DNA of 9,554 nucleotides from Chlamydiota bacterium (GTDB lineage: Bacteria; Chlamydiota; Chlamydiia; Chlamydiales; SLFE01). Both the position numbers and the translations under genes were made by a program. The notes below the pieces were generated by a model that worked only from the letters and a program-made list of their open reading frames with translations, was not told where the DNA came from and searched no databases. The stretch is taken from positions 1 to 9,554 of the forward strand of contig JAAKFL010000064.1 of the NCBI GenBank assembly GCA_011065065.1. Direction: 5' to 3'. Positions 1 to 6,818 of the stretch are shown here, piece by piece; position 1 is the stretch's first letter; each line of letters begins with the position of its first letter.

Positions 1-534
1 GGAGAAGACACGATGGAATATCCGATGGATTCGAGGCTAACAGATGCACAAGTGGAAGGTCGGTTCGGTTATTCCACCTATTCTAATTATTGCAAACCCC
101 TTCTGATCATTCCCTTCTTCGGATACGGGAAATTTTTTAGTATCAACAGCTTTTCCAAATCATTTCGATTGCCTGTGACCTACCATAATGAGTTTGAATT
201 TTTCTCAGCTGGTTTAAAGACTCGGTTGATGGTTAACGACAACCTCACAATAGGATTTAATTTCAAATTAAAGTCGATGTTTGAAGGGCTCAGGCGGATT
301 ACTGATGATCCCAATCGAGAAGATGCCACAATTCGTATGGGCGACGAACTTCAATATTCCTTTGACTTTCCCATCCAGTATGATTTTTGTTATTGTGGCT
401 GGCGAGTTTTTGCCAACGTGACCCCATTTTATCGATTACGAAATTATGGGTATCGGGCTCATTCCACATTTGACTTTTACGAAACGCAATTCAATCTCTT
501 TGGACTGCGGTTTTTAGCAGGGGCAGATTTTTAA
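1..534 (+). CDS. Probable outer-membrane beta-barrel protein, 3' part only
   Basis: The reading frame is open to the left edge, so the gene probably begins outside the window. The first in-frame ATG is at 13, with GGAG at 1-4, but the 173-residue product from there has no signal peptide, which a surface protein would need. The visible part is rich in alternating aromatic and polar residues in strand-like stretches separated by short polar turns, for example around residues 60-85 and 110-173 counted from the ATG. It ends in phenylalanine, the usual C-terminal residue recognised by the BAM assembly machinery. Several cysteines are present (including a CYC motif near residue 127), as is common in chlamydial envelope proteins that are disulfide cross-linked. 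I do not recognise a named family; a MOMP-like or other chlamydial porin-type protein is possible. The barrel call is inferred from sequence character only. Confidence 0.6.
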   Translation, partial: GEDTMEYPMDSRLTDAQVEGRFGYSTYSNYCKPLLIIPFFGYGKFFSINSFSKSFRLPVTYHNEFEFFSAGLKTRLMVNDNLTIGFNFKLKSMFEGLRRITDDPNREDATIRMGDELQYSFDFPIQYDFCYCGWRVFANVTPFYRLRNYGYRAHSTFDFYETQFNLFGLRFLAGADF

Positions 535-570
535 GGGACAGTATAGACGTATGGACATACTGGCCTTAAA
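530..570. terminator. Imperfect hairpin between convergent genes, possible bidirectional terminator
   Basis: TTTAAGG (530-536) pairs with CCTTAAA (564-570), and CAGTAT (539-544) pairs with ATACTG (557-562). They are separated by a small GA/G internal loop and close a 12-base loop. The structure lies between the stop of the barrel gene (which it overlaps) and the stop of glmS. It would form in transcripts from either strand. There is no strong run of T on either side, so termination is plausible but not certain. Confidence 0.4.
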
Positions 571-2397
571 TTACTCAACTGTGACGGATTTAGCGAGATT
601 TCGGGGCTGATCGATCTCTGTTCCCCGTTCAAGAGCCACGTAGTAGGCAAATAGCTGGCAGGCGACTGTCGCTGGAATCACCGAGAACTCATCTCTTGTG
701 GAGGGAATCCAGATGATGTCATCTGCGATTTCTTCAATGCCTTCAGACCCCTCTTCAGCAATGGCAATCACAGGACCCTGCCTAGCCTTCACTTCCATCA
801 GGTTGCTGAGAATTTTTTCGTAAGTGTACTGATCACCAGTCAAGGCCACTGTGGGGCAGTCCTGGTTGATGAGGGCTATCGGCCCATGCTTCATTTCACC
901 TGCGGGATAACCGTTGGCGTTGATATAGGCAATCTCTTTCAGTTTCAACGCACCTTCCATGGCTCCGGGATACATATAGCGACGCCCTAAATAAAAGAAA
1001 TTCTCGCATTGAGCATATTTTTTCGCTAAAGCTTGGATGGCATCTGCCTGCTGAAGAACAGCATCAACATGATCTGGGACTTTCTTAAGCTGGTCTAAAA
1101 AGACTTGTCCATCATCGCGACTTAAATGTCGCATGCGAGCCAAGAGTAAAGTGAAAAGCGAAATAACAGCGACCTGGCTGGTAAAGGCTTTTGTGGAGCA
1201 AACTCCAATTTCAATTCCGGCTCTTAAGTAAAGACAACTATCCGCCTCACGAGCAATCGATGAGTCATGTACATTGCAGATGGCAATGACGGTAGCCCCC
1301 TTAGCTTTGAGCTCCCGAAATGCCGCAAGAGTATCTGCTGTTTCACCGGACTGACTAATCGCAATCACGAGGGTACCGTTTGGAATAATGGGATTTTTGT
1401 AACGATATTCTGAAGAGATTTCCACTTGCGTGGGGATTCTGGCAATTTCTTCCAGCATGTACTCTCCGATAAACCCAGCATAATACGAAGTTCCGCAAGC
1501 AAGAATGATGATGCGCTTAACTCCGAGTAGCTCCGACATTTCAATGTCGAGAGAATCAAATTTTGCCGTTCCGTATTCATCGATGCAGCGAGCCGATAAA
1601 GCCGATCTTAAAGCTTGTGGTTGCTCAAAAATCTCTTTCAGAGTGTAATGTTCGAATTTTCCTCTTGTCACCTCTTCAGCCTTACCAATTAATTCGCGGC
1701 TCTCTTTGGAAACAGGACTCATCATCGAATCATAAATCTCATAACCATCTTTCTTCACCACTGCGACTTCACCACTGTCGAGAAAAATCACTTCACGAGC
1801 ACTTCCTGTAAACGCATGAAGATCGGAAGCAAGAAACATTTCTCCTATCCCAATCCCAACGGCTAAGGGAGATTCATGAGACACCCCAATGATTTGATCG
1901 GGGTAATCACGATGGATCAAGGCCAACGCATAAGAGCCTTTTAATAAAGGAAGAGCCGCCATTACCGCCTTCAGAAGATCGCCTCGATAAAGATCAGAAA
2001 TGAGGTGTACGATCACTTCCGTATCGGTTTCTGAATGAAAGACTACTCCCTTTTTGAGAAGCATGTCACGAAGTGCCGAATGATTTTCAATAATCCCGTT
2101 ATGAACCAGGGCTAAAGTTTGGCCGTTATTAAAATGAGGATGTGCATTTTCTCGACTAGGCGATCCATGAGTTGCCCAGCGAGTTTGCGCAATGGCAATA
2201 TCGAGTTCAAGACCCTCTTGTTCGACCTCGGCTTCCATTTTCGAAATTTTGCCCACCTGTTTGTTGTAAAGCATTTTCCCATCATGAATCCCCGCGATCC
2301 CTGAAGAGTCATATCCACGATATTCAAGCTTTTTTAACCCCTTAATCGTGGTCTCCACAACATTATTAGGTCCAATATAACCAAAAATTCCACACAT
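571..2397 (-). CDS. glmS: Glutamine--fructose-6-phosphate aminotransferase (isomerizing)
   Basis: Cytoplasmic enzyme converting fructose-6-phosphate and glutamine to glucosamine-6-phosphate and glutamate, the committed step to UDP-GlcNAc for peptidoglycan and lipid A. The 608-residue length is normal for the family. The N-terminal class II glutaminase begins MCGIFGYIG, so Cys2 becomes the N-terminal nucleophile after Met removal. Further glutaminase motifs are RWATHG (73-78), HNGIIENH (99-106) and SETDTE (122-127). Two SIS sugar-isomerase domains follow: CGTSYYAG (301-308) with SQSGETADT (349-356), and CSTKAFTSQ (400-408). The second SIS domain covers roughly 460-590 and includes EGALKLKE and GEMKHGP. 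The C-terminus ends KSVTVE, typical of GlmS. It is the second gene of an operon: glmM ends one base upstream. A G-run at 2406-2410 (minus strand AGGGGG) lies 8 bases before the ATG and serves as ribosome binding site. No glmS ribozyme can fit in the one-base junction. Confidence 0.98.
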   Translation of the reverse strand: MCGIFGYIGPNNVVETTIKGLKKLEYRGYDSSGIAGIHDGKMLYNKQVGKISKMEAEVEQEGLELDIAIAQTRWATHGSPSRENAHPHFNNGQTLALVHNGIIENHSALRDMLLKKGVVFHSETDTEVIVHLISDLYRGDLLKAVMAALPLLKGSYALALIHRDYPDQIIGVSHESPLAVGIGIGEMFLASDLHAFTGSAREVIFLDSGEVAVVKKDGYEIYDSMMSPVSKESRELIGKAEEVTRGKFEHYTLKEIFEQPQALRSALSARCIDEYGTAKFDSLDIEMSELLGVKRIIILACGTSYYAGFIGEYMLEEIARIPTQVEISSEYRYKNPIIPNGTLVIAISQSGETADTLAAFRELKAKGATVIAICNVHDSSIAREADSCLYLRAGIEIGVCSTKAFTSQVAVISLFTLLLARMRHLSRDDGQVFLDQLKKVPDHVDAVLQQADAIQALAKKYAQCENFFYLGRRYMYPGAMEGALKLKEIAYINANGYPAGEMKHGPIALINQDCPTVALTGDQYTYEKILSNLMEVKARQGPVIAIAEEGSEGIEEIADDIIWIPSTRDEFSVIPATVACQLFAYYVALERGTEIDQPRNLAKSVTVE

Positions 2398-2398
2398 A

Positions 2399-3772
2399 TT
2401 ATGATCCCCCTATGGCATCTTCTACAGCTTGCGCGATTTTCTTTGCAAATTGATCGACAGTTTTTGACACTGGTCCCTCCACCATCACACGACAAATATT
2501 TTCTGTCCCAGAATAGCGCACCAGAACACGCCCCGAATCCCCTAAGTCTTTTTCCACACTTTTAATGGCAATTTGTACATTTTTCAAGGTTTCGAGTTTA
2601 GGTTTTGAAGATACTTTCACATTAATCAGAGCTTGAGGATATTTTTTCACAACCTGTGCCAGTTGTGAAAGGGGCATATCTTTTTCAATCATGATGGTCA
2701 AAACCTGAAGGGAGGCTATCAGAGCATCCCCTGTGGTATTATGATCCAAGCAAATGATATGTCCGCTTTGCTCTCCCCCAAGAATGGCTTCATGATCAAT
2801 CATATCCTGAATGACATACCTGTCCCCCACTTGAGAAAGGATCACTTCGATTCCGAGCTCTTCTAGAGCCTTCACAAACCCGAAATTACTCATCACCGTT
2901 CCGACAACGCGATTATTTTTGAGAATCCCCTTTTCATTCATGTATTGAGCGATGATACCTAGAATCATGTCCCCATCGACAATCTGGGCCAGTTCGTCAA
3001 TCAAGATCACTCTGTCCCCATCCCCATCAAACGCGATCCCCACATGCGCATGATGATCGATCACCCTCTTTTGTATGAGTTCAAGATGGAGCGATCCGCA
3101 GCCTTTATTGATATTGATTCCATCGGGTTCAATTCCATAGGAGAATACATCAGCTCCCAATTCCCAAAAGACATGCGGAGCAATTCTGTAAGCAGCTCCA
3201 TGAGAACAATCGAGAGCGATCTTCATCCCATTCAACGTCATGTGTTTTGGAAAAGTCGATTTCGCAAATTCCGTGTATCGACCATCAGCATCGTGCACTC
3301 TTGTGTTACGGCCAATGTCATCATCTTTAGGCAAACAGTCGTCAAAGGCATTTTTGTAAACCAATTCTTCCATTTCATCTTCGATGGAATCTTGGAGTTT
3401 AAATCCTTCAGACGAAAAAAACTTGATCCCGTTATCATAATAAGGATTATGGGAAGCAGAGATTACAATCCCCGCATCTGCCCGATAAGCCCTTGTGATA
3501 AAAGCGACACCAGGAGTTGGAAAAGGACCTAACATCAATGTGTCCACACCCATGGAACAGAGCCCTGAAATGAGGGCGTTTTCAAACATGTAGCACGAAA
3601 GTCGGGTATCTTTTCCCACAACAACGCGATGCTTTCCGCTGTGGCGACGGAAGATCTTTCCTGCAGCCCGACCCAATGCGAGAGCCACTTCCACAGTCAT
3701 GGGCATGATATTGGCCCGGCCGCGCACACCATCTGTCCCAAAGATTTTAATTTTCTCTTCCACTTTTGCCAT
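2399..3772 (-). CDS. glmM: Phosphoglucosamine mutase
   Basis: Cytoplasmic enzyme interconverting glucosamine-6-phosphate and glucosamine-1-phosphate, between GlmS and GlmU in UDP-GlcNAc synthesis. From the ATG the product has 457 residues, the usual GlmM length. It starts with the family motif FGTDGVRGRAN (11-21). The catalytic phosphoserine is in ISASHNP (Ser107), the metal-binding loop is DGDGDR (249-254), the sugar-binding loop is GGEQSGH (332-338), and the phosphate-binding loop is RYSGTEN (419-425). All four domains are complete. The start is debatable: in-frame TTG codons lie at 3784 and 3778. AAGGA (3787-3791) is 8 bases from the TTG at 3778 but 14 from the ATG at 3772; a weaker GAG lies 7 bases before the ATG. 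I keep the ATG because the conserved N-terminus starts just after it. It is first in the operon with glmS, transcribed away from pcnB. Confidence 0.97.
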   Translation of the reverse strand: MAKVEEKIKIFGTDGVRGRANIMPMTVEVALALGRAAGKIFRRHSGKHRVVVGKDTRLSCYMFENALISGLCSMGVDTLMLGPFPTPGVAFITRAYRADAGIVISASHNPYYDNGIKFFSSEGFKLQDSIEDEMEELVYKNAFDDCLPKDDDIGRNTRVHDADGRYTEFAKSTFPKHMTLNGMKIALDCSHGAAYRIAPHVFWELGADVFSYGIEPDGININKGCGSLHLELIQKRVIDHHAHVGIAFDGDGDRVILIDELAQIVDGDMILGIIAQYMNEKGILKNNRVVGTVMSNFGFVKALEELGIEVILSQVGDRYVIQDMIDHEAILGGEQSGHIICLDHNTTGDALIASLQVLTIMIEKDMPLSQLAQVVKKYPQALINVKVSSKPKLETLKNVQIAIKSVEKDLGDSGRVLVRYSGTENICRVMVEGPVSKTVDQFAKKIAQAVEDAIGGS

Positions 3773-3802
3773 AATCAATCTCAATTTCCTTATCTATATT
3801 AA

Positions 3803-3831
3803 AAAATATATGATATCCAACTGATAATCAA
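3803..3831 (-). promoter_or_regulatory. Candidate sigma-70-type promoter for glmM-glmS
   Basis: On the minus strand, TTGATT (3831-3826) and TATTTT (3808-3803) are separated by 17 bases. This would place the transcription start near 3796 and give a leader of about 24 bases before the glmM ATG. An overlapping alternative is TTGGAT (3820-3815) with TATAGA (3798-3793) at 16 bases. The region is AT-rich, so chance matches are likely. Confidence 0.4.
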
Positions 3832-3878
3832 GGGAAAAACAATGATTTGAAGCTTAGGTGATTAGATGGGAAAGTGCC

Positions 3879-3906
3879 TCCTGTTTTTTAGCACATGTGA
3901 ACAGGA
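3879..3906. repeat. Inverted repeat, possible operator
   Basis: TCCTGTT (3879-3885) is the exact reverse complement of AACAGGA (3900-3906). The 14-base spacer contains the 8-bp palindrome CACATGTG (3892-3899). It lies between the two candidate divergent promoters. No T-run follows on either strand, which argues against a terminator. A regulatory site is possible but unproven. Confidence 0.35.
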
Positions 3907-3943
3907 TAATAGGATAGTCAGAATGGACAGGATGTGGTTATTT

Positions 3944-3980
3944 CCCGATAGGGGTCCATGACGACTGGCTCGCTTCGCGG
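3944..3980 (+). repeat. Possible decayed copy of the REP-like repeat
   Basis: CCCGATAGGGG followed by GACGACTGGC and CTTCGCGG resembles, in the same order, the CCCCGGTAGGGGG hairpin and the GACGACGAGC/TTTGCGAGG section of the 75-bp repeats at 8685-8759 and 9303-9377. About 20 bases between the parts are missing. Similarity is weak and was judged by eye. Confidence 0.25.
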
Positions 3981-4034
3981 TAAAAAAAAATTTAAGTCAC
4001 TGAAATTCTGTCCACTCGCCCTCTCGACTCTACC

Positions 4035-4063
4035 TTGACTTTTTACTCATTTTCCCGTAACTT
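4035..4063 (+). promoter_or_regulatory. Candidate sigma-70-type promoter for the pcnB-lpxB operon
   Basis: TTGACT (4035-4040) and TAACTT (4058-4063) are separated by 17 bases. The -35 box matches the consensus in five of six positions; the -10 box keeps the first T, the A and the last T. The start would fall near 4070, about 34 bases before the pcnB start codon. It is the only promoter-like site seen upstream of this operon. Confidence 0.5.
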
Positions 4064-4103
4064 AAGGGCTTAGAAACTAACATTCTGGAGATCTTTTCCT
4101 ATT

Positions 4104-5375
4104 GTGGAACCAAAAATTTATTTTCCCGAAGACCATGGCTTAGACCAAGATCTAATTGATCCAGACGCGCTATTTATTCTGAAAAAGCTCAGAGATGCGG
4201 GATTTACCGCCTATCTGGTGGGAGGAAGCGTTCGTGATATACTGGCCCGTGTCAAGCCTAAAGATTTCGATATTTCGACTTCAGCGTTACCGGAAGAAAT
4301 TAAAAAAATTTTTCGAAAGAATTGCATTTTGATTGGTCGTCGTTTTCGTTTGGCCCATATTCGATTTGGCCGTAAAATTTTTGAAGTGTCTACTTTTAGA
4401 GCGGGCGAAACTGATGAGGCCGATCTGATTGTCCGTGATAATGTGTGGGGAACTGCCGAAGAAGATGCCAGAAGACGAGATTTTAGCATCAATGGCCTCT
4501 TTTATGACCCTTATCACAAAACGGTCATTGATTATGTAGATGGGTGGCATGATTTAAAAGAGGGCGTTCTTCGTTCCATTGGGAACCCGGAAGTGCGTTT
4601 CAAGCAAGATCCTGTGAGGATGATCCGACTTCTGAAATTCCATGCGCGATTTGATTTGAAAATGGAACCGGGCTGTGTCAAAGCGCTCAAGAGTTGTCGC
4701 GAGGAAATAGTCAAAAGTGCTCCCGCCAGAATTTTAGAAGAACTATTAAGGATGTTGGAATCAGGGCATGGGCATGACTTTTTTAAGTTATTGTCAGAGT
4801 ATCAATTATTGGACTTGCTGATTCCTGAATTAGATCAATTTTTACGTAGTGAAAACGGGAGTCAAGTATACGAATTTTTGAAAACAGCAGATCTCATTCA
4901 CCACAAAAATGAAAATGTCACATTAGAACGTTCTCTACTCATTTCATGCATTTTGTTTCCCATTGTCGAAAGACAAATTGCAGATTTTTGTGAAACCCAT
5001 GATAAAACCCCAAACTTTGGGGAGCTTTCGGTACTCGTTTGGTCTGTCATTCGGGAAACGATGACCTCTGCATTTACTCACTTCCCCCGAAAAATTTCCG
5101 CCATCAGTGCCTATATTATCATCACTCAATACCGTTTGACGCCATTTGGGAAGCGGCGCAGTCACCGCTCCAAGTTCCTTCACGATAAAGACTTTCCTCT
5201 TGCACTCCGCTTTTTAAGAATTCGAGCTCTTGCCGATAATCAGTATTCCGACAAATTTTTTGAGTGGGAAAACATGTATTATCAAATCAAGAAACATCAT
5301 GGCGATAAAAAACCGAAGTATGTGAGCCAAAAGCGAAGAAAACCAAAGAGGAAAAGTGCCCAATCGAACTCTTAA
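4104..5375 (+). CDS. pcnB: Poly(A) polymerase, class II nucleotidyltransferase family
   Basis: Adds A tails to RNA 3' ends, marking them for decay. The 423-residue product carries the class II (CCA-adding/PAP) head: GGSVRD (40-45), the catalytic aspartates in KPKDFDIS (Asp54, Asp56), RRDFSINGLFY (124-134) and the RNA/ATP-binding stretch RFKQDPVRMIRLLKF (165-179). LIGRRFRLAHI (76-86) fits the signature that, as I recall, separates bacterial poly(A) polymerases from CCA-adding enzymes. A lysine/arginine-rich C-terminal tail from about 396, as in E. coli PcnB, supports this. The start is GTG at 4104. GGAG (4087-4090) lies 13 bases upstream, rather far; it would suit an ATT codon at 4101 better. 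An in-frame TAG at 4071 rules out a much longer form. It is the first gene of the operon; its last 20 bases overlap the next gene. A CCA-adding role is the alternative. Confidence 0.92.
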   Translation: MEPKIYFPEDHGLDQDLIDPDALFILKKLRDAGFTAYLVGGSVRDILARVKPKDFDISTSALPEEIKKIFRKNCILIGRRFRLAHIRFGRKIFEVSTFRAGETDEADLIVRDNVWGTAEEDARRRDFSINGLFYDPYHKTVIDYVDGWHDLKEGVLRSIGNPEVRFKQDPVRMIRLLKFHARFDLKMEPGCVKALKSCREEIVKSAPARILEELLRMLESGHGHDFFKLLSEYQLLDLLIPELDQFLRSENGSQVYEFLKTADLIHHKNENVTLERSLLISCILFPIVERQIADFCETHDKTPNFGELSVLVWSVIRETMTSAFTHFPRKISAISAYIIITQYRLTPFGKRRSHRSKFLHDKDFPLALRFLRIRALADNQYSDKFFEWENMYYQIKKHHGDKKPKYVSQKRRKPKRKSAQSNS

Positions 5376-6111
5376 ATGTGGCGTGACGATCTATTTCAAG
5401 GGCCTTCCTCTTGAAATGGGACCGCTCCCTGCTTTTCTTTATTTTTCGTTATCTGGCCCTGATAGTTTATCTTTGGAACCGTATAATCTGCCTGTGACCA
5501 ATATGGAAGGAGATAACATCCGAATTTTTTCCATCAGTCTTCCCTATCACGATGACTACGACAAACGGGAAGTGGTGTCTATGTGGGCTCATGAAATCCA
5601 AGACGGAAAAGACTTCATCACTCCCTTTATTGAATCGGCACAACAAGCGATTGATGAATTGATTGAGGAAGATGTGATCGACCCCGACCATCTGGCAGTA
5701 GGAGGACTTTCGAGAGGAAGCTTTATCGCGACACATTTGGCTGCTAGAGAACCACGCATCAAAGCGCTTGTAGGATTTGCTCCGTTGACGCAGCTGAAAG
5801 TTTCCACCAGCTTTAAAGAATTGCATAATGCCCCATTACTCGAACAACTCAGCATCTTTCGTTTAAAAGAGCAGTTAAAAAACACGGCGATTCGCTATTA
5901 CATTGGAAATCGGGACACGATGGTCCAGACAACAGCCTGTTATGAGTTTGTGAGAGAGCTCACCGATTTTGTTTACGACTCAGGGACTCGGTCTCCACAA
6001 GTAGAACTGATTTTAAGCCCTTCGATTGGATACAAAGGGCATGGGACCTCTCAAGAGAAATTTGAAGATGGTGCCCATTGGATAAAAACACAACTAGGTT
6101 TAAACCTATGA
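5356..6111 (+). CDS. Alpha/beta hydrolase family protein (probable serine esterase or peptidase-like)
   Basis: 251 residues with the nucleophile elbow GLSRG (Ser119) preceded by a hydrophobic strand (LAVGG). A candidate acid is Asp187 in GNRD, and a candidate base is His229 in YKGHG (His241 is another). These are in alpha/beta-hydrolase order, resembling dienelactone hydrolase or prolyl oligopeptidase-type catalytic domains. There is no signal peptide or membrane segment, so it is probably cytoplasmic. The start is GTG at 5356, with GAGG at 5348-5351 just upstream; the next in-frame ATG (5416) would remove a strand-like N-terminus. It overlaps pcnB by 20 bases and the glycosyltransferase by 4, so translation is probably coupled. 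The substrate is unknown. Its place in a lipid A/glycan operon suggests a role in lipid or glycan trimming, but that is context only. Confidence 0.8.
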   Translation: MPNRTLKCGVTIYFKGLPLEMGPLPAFLYFSLSGPDSLSLEPYNLPVTNMEGDNIRIFSISLPYHDDYDKREVVSMWAHEIQDGKDFITPFIESAQQAIDELIEEDVIDPDHLAVGGLSRGSFIATHLAAREPRIKALVGFAPLTQLKVSTSFKELHNAPLLEQLSIFRLKEQLKNTAIRYYIGNRDTMVQTTACYEFVRELTDFVYDSGTRSPQVELILSPSIGYKGHGTSQEKFEDGAHWIKTQLGLNL

Positions 6112-6818
6112 AATACTCCATGATCATTCCGTTAAAGGATGAAGAAAGTAATATTGAAGATTTGGTGCAGGAGCTTGAGCCAGTGATGCACTCTCTGAAT
6201 GAGCCGTGGGAGCTCATTTGTGTCGATGATGGTTCAACTGACAAAACACTTTCCATCCTTCAGGACTTAAAGAAAACCAGACCCCTTATGCGCATTCTTT
6301 CCTTCACTCAAAATTTTGGCCAATCCAGCGCTTTTGATGCCGGATTCAAAGCGGCTGAAGGAGAATTCGTGATCACGATGGACGGAGATCGTCAAAACGA
6401 CCCCCACGACATACCCAAACTGATTCAAACCATTCAAAATTTTGACATGGTCTGTGGTCAACGGGTCAATCGCAAAGATCCTTGGAACAAAAAAATCATC
6501 TCTTCAGTAGCCAACTCAATACGCAGTCGTGTTTGTGAAGATGGAGTCAGCGATACAGGATGCTCTTTGAAATTGTATCGAACAGAATGTTTACAAAAAA
6601 TTCCTCTTTATGAAGGGATGCATCGGTTTTTGCCGGCACTCTTCCTCATTCACGGATTTAAGATCACCCAGGTTCCAGTGAATCACCGCAAAAGAGTCAA
6701 AGGAAAAACCAAATATAACTTATTTAACCGATCATTTAACACGATTATTGATATGTGGGCCGTTCGCTGGATGAAGAAACGGCATTTAAATTATAAGGAG
6801 AAAACACATGGAATTTGA
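6108..6818 (+). CDS. Family 2 glycosyltransferase, dolichyl-phosphate-mannose-synthase-like
   Basis: 236 residues with a GT-A fold. The sequence opens with a strand YSMIIPLKDEE (3-13), then VDDGSTD (39-45, nucleotide binding), and MDGDRQNDP (91-99), whose DGD is the metal-binding DxD. Later motifs are SDTGCSLKLYR (148-158), MHRFLPALF (171-179) and HRKRVKGKTKY (193-203), all typical of DPM1/GtrB/ArnC-type enzymes, which transfer a sugar from a nucleotide donor to a polyprenyl phosphate. Unlike GtrB or ArnC, it has no C-terminal membrane segments. It may therefore rely on the membrane protein encoded next. I chose ATG at 6108: it overlaps the hydrolase stop as ATGA and starts just before the first strand; a TTG at 6078 would add an unsupported extension. 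The 3' end overlaps the LAB_N gene by 11 bases. Donor sugar and acceptor cannot be told from sequence. Confidence 0.9.
   Translation: MKYSMIIPLKDEESNIEDLVQELEPVMHSLNEPWELICVDDGSTDKTLSILQDLKKTRPLMRILSFTQNFGQSSAFDAGFKAAEGEFVITMDGDRQNDPHDIPKLIQTIQNFDMVCGQRVNRKDPWNKKIISSVANSIRSRVCEDGVSDTGCSLKLYRTECLQKIPLYEGMHRFLPALFLIHGFKITQVPVNHRKRVKGKTKYNLFNRSFNTIIDMWAVRWMKKRHLNYKEKTHGI
6795..6800 (+). promoter_or_regulatory. Strong ribosome binding site for the LAB_N gene
   Basis: AAGGAG lies 7 bases before the ATG at 6808 and inside the end of the glycosyltransferase gene. It is the strongest Shine-Dalgarno match in the operon and fixes the start of the LAB_N protein. Confidence 0.8.

Larger units (their letters stand above)
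3773..4103. other. Divergent intergenic region between glmM and pcnB
   Basis: About 330 bases without a convincing gene. It holds candidate promoters for both flanking operons (listed separately), a 7-bp inverted repeat around CACATGTG, a GGAT-rich purine stretch (3904-3933), a possible decayed REP-like repeat (3944-3980) followed by a run of nine A (3982-3990), and the pcnB leader. TGGACAG near 3924 recurs inverted as CTGTCCA near 4009. I see no RNA gene or riboswitch. Confidence 0.7.

Noticed and set aside
3044..3532. 162-residue plus-strand frame opposite glmM
   Set aside because: It is fully antisense to the conserved glmM sequence and has no domain features; it is a shadow of the real gene.
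3866..3961. 31-codon plus-strand frame starting ATG with AGGTG seven bases upstream
   Set aside because: Frames of this size arise by chance; it covers the possible operator and repeat relic, contains no recognisable motif and has no clear promoter.
3963..3990. GC-rich CGCTTCGCG hairpin followed by a run of A
   Set aside because: On the plus strand the run is A, not T. On the minus strand the T-run comes before the hairpin, so it does not fit an intrinsic terminator.
6078..6107. Extended glycosyltransferase start at TTG 6078
   Set aside because: The added ten residues overlap the hydrolase end, are not part of the GT-A fold, and the ATG at 6108 gives the usual ATGA coupling.
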